DNA of 64,000 nucleotides from Ariolimax columbianus (taxonomy: Eukaryota; Mollusca; Gastropoda; Stylommatophora; Arionidae), in the NCBI GenBank assembly GCA_036924085.1, contig JAVGWX010000002.1, forward strand, positions 154,714,571-154,778,570, given 5' to 3'. Position numbers and translations under genes: made by a program. Each line of letters begins with the position of its first letter. Within the stretch, counting starts at the first letter, position 1. Of the stretch, positions 23,605-36,200 are shown in pieces. The notes beneath the pieces are model-generated. The model did no database searches, had not been told where the DNA came from, and worked only from the letters and a program-made list of their open reading frames with translations.

Positions 23605-24390
23605 ATTGTGGGTGTTCTATGTTCTTGTCTTTGAAATTCATTTTCACCATTCTCATTATTGCTTCATATGTAGCCTGTCTGCAGTTTGGGTTTTGCTTCC
23701 TCCTCCTTTATCTAGTCTATCTGCTGGTAGACAGTCAAAGGCTGGGTAAGTAGGCCAAAGTAAATACATGCCAAAGATGGATGCACATGGCTGCAGGCTG
23801 CAATAGCCTGTCTCAAAAAGGCTGTCACAGACATGACTTTGCTGAAGTCATTGATGTGTATGTTCAATGACAAAATAGGAAGACAATTTATTGTTAGAGA
23901 ATCAAATCTGAGAACAAGCAATAACATGGATGGTTAGCCATTGTCACATGGAAGACCTCATACGCTCAAAATAATTAATAAAACATATAATAAATTTGTG
24001 ACTGTTGTAGCCACTTTACTTACCAAAAACATCTACATACATTTAACACAGATAGAATATCAATAGAAATACAACATGCAAGTAATATCACCAGAAATAT
24101 ATACATAATATCTACAGAAATGGAACACACACAAAACACCAGTATCAATCCTGGACAGAAAATATGGATATAGAAATACCATCTTTCAAGTTGATGTCCT
24201 GAAACATTTAATGAAGAAGAAAAGGAAATACATTACCAAACTGCAAATGTAATCTATATACAAGCCTAGGTGGAAGAGAGCAGTGGAGAGGTAACAAGAA
24301 CATTTGATAAAGAACTGTGGAGAGGTAAAGGAAGAGAGAAGATGTCAAAGAACACTCACTAAAGAACAGTTTAGATGTCAAAGAACACTT
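23605..24390. other. No recognised gene
   Basis: AT-rich intergenic sequence. Only short unsupported frames were seen. Confidence 0.5.
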
Positions 24391-24391
24391 G

Positions 24392-24520
24392 ATAAAGAGG
24401 GATCAACACTGTGATCCCTGTAGTGATGAACCTACTAAGAAACTTGGCATTGCACTACAATCAGGGAGACTTGACATTATTCAACTAGTCTCAGGAAATA
24501 AGAAGAGCCACTGTTACCAG
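24392..24520 (+). repeat. Dispersed repeat R2, copy 3
   Basis: GATCAACACTGTGATCCCTG, TAGTGATGAACCTACTAAGA and CATTGCACTACAATCAGGG align with the copies at 10585 and 21662. Confidence 0.7.
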
Positions 24521-24810
24521 CTACTAAAGAAACATCACCAACAGTGAAGAGCTCAGGATAAAGTAGATTTGAACAACTCCATTTAAAACTCAAATTCTTT
24601 AACACACTTCCCACAGATTGAAGTCAACAATTCCCACATCCAATTGACCAAATGTACTTGCCTACCATGTCTGATTTGAAGAGTTGTACAGAGTTTGTAT
24701 CTACCAGTAAATTAACCAGAGATCAATCTGCGTTATTAACAAGTTCCCGTTGATTCTGCTGTAAATGGTTACCTTAATGTTAGGGAAGGAAGGACAATGA
24801 GAAAGAAAAC

Positions 24811-24970
24811 TGGCTGATATCTGTATTATCCCATAATATATCCTCTGATATCTGTATTATCCCATAATATATCCTCTGATATCTGTATTATCCCATAATA
24901 TATCCTCTGATATCTGTATTATCCCATAATATATCCTCTGATATCTGTATTATCCCATAATATATCCTCC
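24811..24970. repeat. 31-bp tandem repeat, 5 copies
   Basis: TGATATCTGTATTATCCCAT plus AATATATCCTC repeats five times with no differences. From 24980 to 25575 nothing was recognised. Confidence 0.97.
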
Positions 24971-25576
24971 TCTGGGTCATCTAGAGCTTTGCACGAAAAT
25001 ATGGAGTTGAGGTCACTTCTCCCACAACAAACACTTACTTTACTAATGTAAACATGTCATCTCACTGCTCTATTTTCATGCTCCTCTGTGTATACAATAA
25101 TTTGTAATTTTAACATGGTTTTCTAGTGCCATCTTTTTTAAAAAACATTTTGAACGACAATAAGAGATCTGCCTGAACAAAACTGAAATAATGCAACAAT
25201 ATTTCACAACACAAATACGGGAAATCCACAATCAAATTTGTATGCGTCAGACAATGACAATGGCATTTGATGTCCTGTCCACGTAACGCCAGGCAACTTT
25301 CTTTTGCACCCAATTGTAATACACCATAGATTGTAACGTGCATCCTGATTTTAGAGATGTTTGAATGGGAAAAAGTGCATCTTATAATAATAACAAAAAT
25401 ACAGTGCTATAATAAGATAACTCAAATGTCTATTACACATACACAAGTTAAGACTAGTAAACCAAGAAGAAATATGCAGACAAATTCTAACTAAATTTAG
25501 TAGGGCTCTCAGAAAACATGCAATAATTTTCAAAACCATTTAACATGAAATTATTTCTTGTTTTATTTTGTGCAAG

Positions 25577-26641
25577 TATGAGGGGACGTTCAAATCAAAC
25601 CGGGACTTTTGTTCTAGTTCAACCTGAATGGGTTATAGCGTGCTGGAACTACTATCATTAGTTAGGGGCACTTTTGTTCTAGTCTACCTGAATGGGTTAT
25701 AGCTTGCTGAAACTATCATTAGTTAGGGGCACTTGTGTTCTAGTCTACCTGAATGGGTTATAGCTTGCTGAAACTACTATCATTAGTTAGGGGCACTTGT
25801 GTTCTAGTCTACCTGAATGGGTTATAGTGTGCTGAAACTACTATCATTAGTTAGGGGCACTTGTGTCCTATTACTGCTAGGTGGCCCATTTGCCATGGAC
25901 CAGACATGTGACAGATAAATAAAAAAGGCGGACAACACTGTTTGTGCTTGGATGGAATAGCTTGTTGTGATGAAGTTTCTTGTGAAAGAAGGTGTAAGAA
26001 ACCTGCAAAAATTTACAGAAGACTGCAATCAAAATATGGTGATGAGACACTCAGTGACAGTATGACATTTGAATGATGGTGTCAATGTTTTTAGAGAAAG
26101 CCGTACATCCGTGAGTGATGATACCGGCCTTGGTGGCTTTCAACCCACCACAGTCATGTCTCTGAATATCCAGATTATGGAACACCCTATCAACAGTAAA
26201 CGATATACATGCATTTCGAGTAATATGCACAACCGTCTGCTGGAAAAAAAAGGCCTGGTTTGATAAAAAAATAATGCTCGACCTCATACGGCACTATGTG
26301 CCATCTGCCGCAACTCGGCTAGGAGGTATTGCAACATCCACCTTTCAGCCCAGACCTCATTCCAAGCAATTTCCACCTGTTTGGACCCCTTAAAGAATTC
26401 CTGGGAGGTCAGCATTTCAGCACTGATAAAGGAGTGAAACAGGCTGTCCTGGATTGGTTCAGACACACTGACAAGTCTTTCTATGCTGAAGGTTTTAAAA
26501 CATTACTTAAACGCTGGGATAAGTGCATAAACGTTGCAGGAGATTATATAAAGAAATAAATGACATTTTGACTACTTAAAGAAACATTTTTTTACTTACA
26601 AAAAGAAAAGACCTGGTTTGACTTGAACGTCTTTGGAATAT
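25577..26641 (+). mobile_element. mariner-type DNA transposon, inactive, both terminal inverted repeats present
   Basis: The 5' end TATGAGGGGACGTTCAAATC pairs with the reversed 3' end near 26605-26640 through GACGTTCAARTCAAACC. TA flanks both ends. Inside, broken frames give mariner transposase pieces: MKFLVKEGV, SKYGDETLS, FRESRTSVSDD and NARPHTA. Then comes a clean 76-codon C-terminus with HPPFSPDLIPSNFHLFGPLK and DYIKK before TAA (26557-26559). PDLIPSNFHLF is the conserved motif that carries the third catalytic Asp region in mariners. Frameshifts, a missing middle and an internal tandem repeat make it non-autonomous. Confidence 0.88.
25607..25866. repeat. About 63-bp tandem repeat inside the mariner 5' region, 4 copies
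   Basis: ACCTGAATGGGTTATAG recurs at about 25623, 25686, 25747 and 25812, together with TTAGGGGCACTTGTGTTCTA. It lies between the 5' inverted repeat and the transposase remnant. Confidence 0.9.
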
Positions 26642-26644
26642 ATG

Positions 26645-27155
26645 TTAAATTGGAAACTGCTATGCAGACAAACAGATTCAGGATTCCTTAAAAGCTGGTT
26701 CGGGTAAACCCCATGCACTGTTAGACCTATGCTCTACCAGATACTGACAGAACAATGAAGATATGATATATTCTCGGAATGGATCTCGGGGTCCCTTTCT
26801 GGGGAGATTAGTAAAGGACCATTGCACCTCCATGCATGTTGTAAAAGGTCGTTAAAGAGAGTTGTGTATGGGGTAAGCCACTTTATCATATACAATCTTT
26901 GATTCATGCTTCCTGAAGAAGGCCAGCTGTAGTGGTGCCTCTACGCTTCAATTGGAGTGAAAAAGGATAAGAAGTAGAAGAGGTACTCAATATCAAAATA
27001 ATTTGTTCGGATAAATATTCTAACTACGGGAGCCTCAAACAGACATAACCGTAAGACAATGTCAATCACAAGCAGAGAAAATGCTTTTGCCACTCAGTTT
27101 CACAATATCTTTGACCAAGTCCAGTGGCCGATATCCAAGACAACAGAGGCTTCCA
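26645..27155. other. Region downstream of WDR37, no gene seen
   Basis: It probably contains the WDR37 3'UTR on the minus strand and a diverged copy of dispersed repeat R6 (about 26860-26970), but no polyadenylation site could be fixed. Confidence 0.4.
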
Positions 27156-27159
27156 GTGG

Positions 27160-27282
27160 TCACTCCTTGCCCTGCGTGTTTATCATCCAGCCCAAAACCT
27201 GACGATCAAAGCCGCAGGAGAACAGGTTACAGACAGGATTACTATCTGCCCAAGCAACTGCACACACCATCCTGGCATGACC
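27160..27282 (-). CDS. WDR37: WDR37 terminal exon J (WD40 blade 7, stop)
   Basis: After acceptor TGCCACAG|GGTCAT the exon reads [20 protein letters not shown], then [20 protein letters not shown] and TGA. It matches human GHRRMVCCSAW, HPVCNLFTCGFDRQAIGW. At 41 codons including the stop it has almost the human C-terminal length. No convincing minus-strand AATAAA was seen between 26650 and 27160, so the 3'UTR end is not placed. Confidence 0.95.
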   Translation of the reverse strand, partial: GHARMVCAVAWADSNPVCNLFSCGFDRQVLGWMINTQGKE

Positions 27283-30200
27283 CTGTGGCAGTAAGAGAAA
27301 CAAAACCTATTATTACACCATTTATTGCAATCCACTGAGAGGAGGGGGCGGTGGGTGTGGAATTCGTAGGATTGAACAATATAGGCTGCTTGTCTCAGCA
27401 GATGCCTTGCACTGTACATATCTAGGTTTTCATTTCATCTCGGATAGAGAAAGACCTATACCATACAAGACTTGGAACATATATTCTAGTGGTCAGAAGG
27501 TCGACATCCAAACCACTCTGCAAGTTACGCTTCCCGTGGCAGTGAGAGAAGCATTATATATTTATTTTTTATGGCGTTCGCCTTATTTCTCTATTCCCTT
27601 AGGCGGTTGTGCGTTGCACTGTGGTTTTTATTTTGCGCCTGTCGGCCCAGTGCATCTGACTTCAGCATGAATTTTTATGTAAGGGTCTGCTTCCTCCTAC
27701 ATTTTCTAAGGGTTTGCTTCCCCGAGGTAACGGCCGGTGCTGTGATGGGGATCGAACCCAGCACCTTTAGATTGTGAGCCCTGCCACTTAACCACTAGGC
27801 CACGCCACCCCCGAAGCATTATATAAAATTTGGGAATGGTCTGAGAGCTGGCAAATGGAGTTTAATGTAGATAAATGTCCGGTCATATACATGGGTAGAT
27901 CCAATATGGAACTTAATTACAGAATGAGAGAGAACAATATTAGAAAGACAGAAAATGAAAGGGACCTAGGGGTTATTATAGATTATACAGGTAAGGTGAG
28001 TGAGCAAATCCAGGTAGCAATAAAAAAAGCAAATGTAATGTAAGTCACGATAAAAAGAAATATCAAACATAGGAGCAAGGAAATGATAATCAAATTGTAT
28101 AAAGCATTAGTTAGGCCTAGATTGGAAAACTGTGTACAGGCGTGGAGTCCTCATCATAGAGAGGATATAAATATACTGGAAACGATATAAAGAAGAGCGA
28201 CAAAACTGATAGTGGGATTCCAGAATTATAGTTATTAGGTAACACTCAGAAAAAACTGGCCTGCGGCGACTAGAAAAGATGGAAGTATTCAAGGCGATTT
28301 AATACAGGATTATAAGATAATCATCTGAAAGGTTAAATTAAACTATAACAAGTTTTTCAAAATACATCCCAGCCACCTACAAGAACAAGAGGCACAGCCA
28401 CAAATTAATTAAAGATAGGTCGAGATTAGATAACAGGAAATATTTTTTTTAGTCACAGAGTAACGAATGCTTGAAATGCATTGCCACATGAAATAGTGGA
28501 GGCAGGGTTAAATGCATTCAAGAATAGATTGGATGCGCAGGCATATTTAGATCAAGTGAATGTAAAAGAAACTGGTTGTATACATACTCTGCAGAGTCTT
28601 CTAAACCAATATACAGACGTTAAGTTAAATATGAAACATCTCATAATGGCAAAGACCAGAATGCAAGAGCAAACTCGCAAGAAAGAGTGTCACTGGCATA
28701 TATATGGTTTTAGACATTGATAGATGCCTCTATTTATATTTGGCGGAATTAAAAGATCCTTCCATTCATAAACTGTCAATACAACTTTTTCCAATTGATG
28801 GGGTAGGCGAGGAGTTTTTTAGGCTGAGAAATACTGGCCGCTTCGCCACTGCTGTCACCTCGTCGTGTGCTGGCTATGTTTGTTTATTTCACCCCCAATA
28901 CAAAAGCAACATATGCCATACCGGGATTCGAACCACTGCCCTCCTGGTCGGCAGGCAGTCCTCAAAACATATAGAAGCTACTATTCAGTACAAACCTAGT
29001 ATCAAAGCAAATTGTTACCTGTCTGTTATTGCGAGGTAGTCTGCCAATTCTGCCTCCATGAATGTCGTACAAACGAATATTGCGGTTGTCATGAGGGATG
29101 GCGATGATGTTCTGAGTCTGAGACACTGACAGCCTATGAGTACAGATAATTATAATAGTAGCTTCCTTGGTGTAGACCAGCACACTTTCACAGGCAAATG
29201 TGCAGCACACAACAGCTCTTTTCAATATTCCACAGGAAACAGAGAAAAATATGTACATTCTATCAACACAGCAGACCACACAAGAATATTCCAGACAGAC
29301 CACATCAACCCACACAGCAATATTCCAGACAGACAACATCAACCCACGCAGCAATATTCCAGACAGACAACATCAACCCACGCAGCAATTTTCCAGACAG
29401 ACCACATGAACTCACACAGCAATATTCCAGACAGACCACATCAACCCACACAGCAATATTCTAGACAGACCACATCAACCCTCGCAGCAATATTCCAGAC
29501 AGACCACATCAACCCTCGCAGCAATATTCCAGACAGACCACATCAACCCACGCAGCAATATTCCAGACAGACAACATCAACCCTCGCAGCAATATTCCAG
29601 ACAGACAACATCAACCCACGCAGCAATATTCCAGACAGACAACATCAACCCTCGCAGCAATATTCCAGACAGACAACATCAACCCTCGCAGCAATATTCC
29701 AGACAGACCACATAAACTCACATAGCAATATTCCAGACAGACCACATGAACCCACACACAGAAACAGATAAGAATATCCCAGACAGACCACATAACCCTC
29801 ACAAGAATATCCCAGACAGACCACATCAACCCTCACACAGAAACAGACAAGAATATCCCAGACATACCACATAACCCTCACAAGAATATTCCAGACAGAC
29901 CACATCAACCCTCACACAGAAACAGACAAGAATATCCCAGACATACCACATAACCCTCACAAGAATATCCCAGACAGACCACATCAACCCTCACTCAGAA
30001 ACAGACAAGAATATCCCAGACATACCACATAACCCTCACAAGAATATCCCAGACAGACCACATCAACCCTCACACAGAAACAGACAAGAATATCCCAGAC
30101 ATACCACATAACCCTCACAAGAATATTCCAGACAGACCACATTAACAAACACACAGAAACAGTTAAGAATATCCCAGACAGACCACATCAACCCTCACAC

Positions 30201-33200
30201 AGAAACAGACAAGAATATTGCAAATAGACCACATAACCCTCACAAGAATATCCCAGACAGACCACATCAACCCTCACAAGAATATCCCAGACAGACCACA
30301 TCAACCCTCACAAGAATATCCCAGACAGACCACATCAACCCTCACAAAAATATCCCAGACAGACCACATAACCCTAACAAGAATATTGCAGACAGACCAC
30401 ATCAACCCTCACACAGAAACAGACAAGAATATCCAAGACAGACCACATACCCCTCACAAGAATATCCCAGACAGACCACATCAACCCTCACAAGAATATC
30501 CCAGACAGACCACATCAACCCTCACACAGAAACAGACAAGAATATCCCAGACAGACCACATAACCCTCACAAGAATATCCCAGACAGACCACATCAACCC
30601 TCACAATAATATTCCAGACAGACCACATCAACCCTCACACAGAAAGACAAGAATATCCAAGACAGACCACATCAACCCTCACACAGAAACAGACAAGAAT
30701 ATCCCAGACAGACCACATAACCCTCACAAGAATATCCCAGACAGACCACATCAACCCTCACAAGAATCTCCCAGACAGACCACATCAACCCTCACACAGA
30801 AACAGACAAGAATATCCCAGACAGACCACATAACCCTCACAAGAATATCCCAGACAGACCACATCAACCCTCACAATAATATTCCAGACAGACCACATCA
30901 ACCCTCACACAGAAAGACAAGAATATCCAAGACAGACCACATAACCCTCACAAGAATATCCAAGACAGACCACATAACCCTCACAAGAATATCCAAGACA
31001 GACCACATAACCCTCACAAGAATATCCAAGACAGACCACATCAACAGACAAGAATATTCCAGATAAGAGCTCTCAGCTATAGCAACCTGTACAGGAACAA
31101 ATACTATTACATTTCTTCAAGTCTTCATTTAATCTTGTAAAAGACCTCATGAACTCCCAGGGGTCCATGACATTAGGTTAAGAATGGCAGGTAATGGTTA
31201 TGTCATCTTACATTCTGTGTTTATTTACAGATTCTACTATATAAATTGAAACTTTTAGATATTCTACAGCAGCAATACATTACATCAGCGTTTAGTTAGT
31301 CTTAATTACTGTAGTAATATAGTTATTTTATAATGTATTTAACAGACTTTCATATTTGTTCTTTCACAATTAATTCACATAAACTAAACAAATTCATCAT
31401 AACATCAATTGCATGACAAAACAAAAGCAGTTATTCACAGTATATTGTATATAGCGGTACTGACAGATCGAATGAATTAGTCTTACCAAGAGCCAGTACA
31501 GTGTATACATATAATATACTCCATGTTCTTGGGTGGATGCTCATAATAATTTAGATACTAGACATTAGGCTAGCTTGTGTGTGACAAATGCTCAATATTT
31601 TGCAGATTTTAGTAGGAGCTTCTAGAATTATTGAACCCTGCTGTTAAAGGACGTGAGATCAATGTGGAAATTAATGAAAGAAAAATGTACTAGTTGTGTA
31701 CAAAATAGAACATCAGTTTTAGTCGCACATTCAAACCAAATGCTGTTCTTTTTGACCTCCCAATGTAAATATAGCCTTGCAGTGAATTGAGATAAGAAAA
31801 AATAATAAACAAAATTCAACCACCCACAACTGAGTAATAGAAATGTGGAAGACTTTCTACAGTATTCTGTATAGAGAAAAGGAGCAGGGGCTTTGTCAAT
31901 CAAAGTAAAGAATATCAATTTGTTGTTACTGCTGCAGGATTGTCCATTTGTGAAGACATAATAGTTCCCTGTATCACAAATAAAAAGTCTAGTGATGCAC
32001 ATAAGATATTGTATGTCAAGTGTCAAATGACATTCTTGATAATATGATACATTGTCAGACCTTTCACACAGGCTTATAAATATGTATGGAGGTGATGCTT
32101 GTGTGTGTGTGATATTTTGTGAAAGTTTTACATTGGACAATATTCTTAGTTGACCTGTACTTTTACAGTGGTAGATGCCCCTGTGCAGGTCCCAGCTCTG
32201 GTATGAGGTGGGTGCAGCCGGAAGGAGGATTTCCTGCTTAGCGGACTAGGCTTGAGCAGCTTATAACTTCGCTACGTTGGAACAAGTACCGTGGAGGGTG
32301 GTTAGCCGATGTGTGAGTCCATCTTAATAGACTCAAATACTAGAGCAAAGTAAACATGCAGTCTGTTAGTCACCATCTATGCTGCTCTAAACAAACCACT
32401 TAACCATGGTCAGTGTTATGCCATGTCACACAGTCAGTCGCCTATTATGACATGAAGTGCTGCAATATGCCCAAAATATACCTGAATGAATGAGTTTAAA
32501 AAATGTAACAAGATGGTTGTAAGGCTTGCACTTGTGAAAACTACAAAAAACTGAACCAAGTGTACAGGTCAGAGATCTTGTAATTGAAGACCTGAACAGA
32601 ATAAATACAGGTGCGACTAGTGACTAACCTGTTGACCTCTGAGTCGGTCCTGATGGCTGCGATGGGCGATCTCATATTCCGCATGTCCCAGACCTTGACA
32701 GTTCGGTCGTCACTTCCAGACACAACCTTGTCACTGCTAGCAAACACTGCTGAGGTCACCTGTCTAATTTTGTGGAGAAATAACTCACATCAAATGTCAC
32801 AATCTGAATATTTAATGACAATAAATGACATTTGCTTTCCAAACCCTCCGGAGAATGAGTTTCTCTTTGTTTTATTGCAGTATCATAATTGCTGTGTTCT
32901 TTCCTCAACTTTCTTTTACTCCTATATCTTAAATGGAGTATTGTTTCTAGAGCTTTCTTTTTCTTCTATATCATAATTGATGAAATGATTCTAGTGCAAT
33001 CTTTCTTTATTCATGTATCATAATTATGATATTAATTCTAGAGCTTTCTTGCAAACTCAGAAGAGAACGCGTTCAACAGGTTATTGGTCTACGTGAATAG
33101 CAGGCAGTGTCTTCAATGCCATGAGGTGGAACACCTTCCACCAAATAAGTCATGATTTCTCAACCACTGCTGAGTAGAACCCAAGCCCTTATAGAGCCTC

Positions 33201-36200
33201 TAGGTATTCTATAAGGTTTCATAGGTATTCTGCAAGGCATCTATGGGGGATAGAGAGACATATAGAGAAATAAAGAGGTGAGAGTCAGAAAGAGAATGTG
33301 TGTGTATGCTTATATATAATATACCACATAGGGGCTCAAGTAAACAAACAATCAAGAGACAAGACTGACTTACTGAGTGTGTCCTGGAATATGATGGATT
33401 GACCAATATGGTAGACAGACTTACTGAGTGCATCCCTGGAATATGATGTATTGACCAATATAGAAGATAGACTTACTGTGTTTGTCCATGGAATATGATG
33501 GATTGACCAATATGGAAGACAGACTTACTGTGTGTACCCCTGGAATATGATCACTGACCAATATAGTAGACAGACTTACTGTGTGAGTCCATGGAATATG
33601 ATGACTGACCAATATAGTAGACAGACTTACTGTGTGCGTCCATGGAATATAATGACTGACCAATATGGTAGACAGACTTACTGTGTGTGTCCCTGGAATA
33701 CATTGACCAACATGGCAGACCCGCGGAAGTCCCACAACCTGAATGTTGTGTCCTTGGATGAGGTCAAGACCACCCTGTAGTTTGGGTGAGCATGGACATC
33801 AGTCAGTTCCTGGTCATGACCTGATGATGTCAAGATACCGAAATTAACCGACCTACTTATTTACTCTCAAAATGAGGCTTGGGTTGAAGCATTTATGAGA
33901 TGTAACAGTTACTGCAGAATGAGAGAAAGAAGAAAAGATTTATCAAAAAAGAGCTGGATAAGTAAATTACTGCAGAATGAGAGAAAGAAGAAAGAAATAA
34001 TGGGTCTCACAAATAATAACTTGAATAGAAAGCAATGGCTGCCACAAAATGGACGCAAAGTCAAATGAGAATAGAAAGATCTTTCGATAAGGACAAAGTG
34101 AGAACAGAAAGATTGGATGATAAATGTATAATGCAAATAGAAAGACGATGATACATGTATGGCAAGAAAAGAAAGATTTGATGACAGAGTGTAGAATGAG
34201 AATAGAAAGATACGATGATAAAGGTAAAGTGTGAATATAAATGTTTGACAAGTGTAAAACATAAATTGAATGATTTCACGATCAAAGAGAATACCAGAAA
34301 GATGTGATCAAAGTGGAACGAGGATAGGTAGATGTAATGATCAAATAAAAATGAGAACATAAATATTTAATGATCAAATAAAAATGAGAATATAAATATT
34401 TAATGATCAAATAAAAATGAGAATATAAATATTTAATGATCAAATTAAAATGGAACATGAATTTTTGATGATCAAATAAGTACCAGAAAGAACAGAGATC
34501 TGCTCGCCAGATTCTGCATCTGCTAGTACGGCCATCCTGTCCCACGATGCGGTAATAACCTGTGAACCCTGACACACCCAATCAGCAGCTGTAACCACCT
34601 CGCTGTGCTGTAGCAGCTCCAGATGAGGGTTGCGAACAACATACGATTCATGAGGATGTTCAGTCAAATCTGGAGAACAAATGGAGGAACTTTGACATTC
34701 ACATCTCAAGTAGCAGCTCTCCTGGGAAATTTGTTACTAGCCACAGATAATTTAACTTAACATCTTTATACTGGTTTAGAAGACTCTGAAGAGTCTGTAT
34801 ACAACCAGTTTAATTTACTTTCCTTGCTCTAAAAGATATGTGTGTCCAATCAATTCTTAAATGTATTAATTGTCCCTGCCTTCATTACTTCCTATGGCAA
34901 TGCATTCCAAGCATTCACCATTCTCTGACTAAAAAAATATTTCCTAATATCTAATCTGAACCTTTCTTTATGTAATTTGTAGCTATGCCCTCTTGTTCTT
35001 GTAGGTGGGTGTATTTTGAAAAACTTGTTTTAGTCTAATTTATCCGTCCCTTTATCGTATAAACTTGTATTAAGTCACTTCTAATTCTTTTTTTTGTGTG
35101 GACACTGTAGGCCGGTTTTTCTGAGTCTTTCCTCATATCTGTAATTCTGGAATACCACTATCAGCTTTATCAGATAACTAATACACTAGTCAAGTTTGGC
35201 TGTTACTTGTCACAGATAAACTTTGTCAAGTTTGTCTATTACTTGCCACATATAAGAAATACACTAGTCAAGTGAGTCTGTTACTTGTCACAAATAACTA
35301 GGTCAAGTTTGTCTATTACTTGCCACAGATGAGAAATACACTAGTCAAGTTTGTCTATTACTTGCCACAGATAAGAAATACACTAGTCAAGTTTGTCTGT
35401 TTTCAAACCAACTCATACCGAGTTCTTCAATCTATTCTCTGCTAGCTGATTGTAGTGGCTTTTCTTATATCTCATGTTGTCCTGGAGAAGGTGGACCAGA
35501 TGTTTACAGGAAGCCTGTATCCTGTCATCTGTAGTGATGGTTTAAATAGCACTTCAAGTTCAATGATTGATTTTTACACCGCCAGACGAGTCGTGGTGAT
35601 GAACTCGGTTGTTGTCTGAAGCTCAACCTTAGCTTTGAGTTCAGTGTTGAGTCATTTGGTCAGTGAGTCTTCCTCAACTGGCTATACAGAAGGCAGTCCT
35701 GTAAGACATGCTCTGTAGTTTGTTTGCTCAGTCCACACACACACAAAGGTTGAGCAGACAGGCACACCCTGCACATGTGTTTATTTAGTCCTGAGGTGAA
35801 CAATAGTGATCTGTCTCTGCAAAATCAAGCATGTGGTGGTAGTTGTTGTCAGGTTGGCTTTCTCTTCTAACAGCCAGGACAGCTCTGTTTTTCTCAAAGT
35901 ATGTGTTCAATGTGTTTCTGTTGACATTCTCTTCCCCTTTTTGTAATCTTGTCTACCTTTACATTCCATTTATACAACAATGGGATGGTAACTGAAGTAT
36001 GCTTCACTTCCTACCTACATAGTTTTAAAAAATGTTTTTTTTGCGTTCGCCTTATTTCTCTAATCCCTAAGGCGGTGTGCGTTGCACTGTAGTTTTTATT
36101 TTGCGCCTATCGGCCCAGTGCATCCGACTTCAGCATGCATTTTATGTAAGGGCCTGCTTCCTCCTGCATTTTCTAAGGGTTTGCTTCACCGGGGTAACGG

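Noticed and set aside
31628..32140. 170-codon minus-strand frame in a WDR37 intron
   Set aside because: No domain, AT-rich composition, and no similarity recognised.
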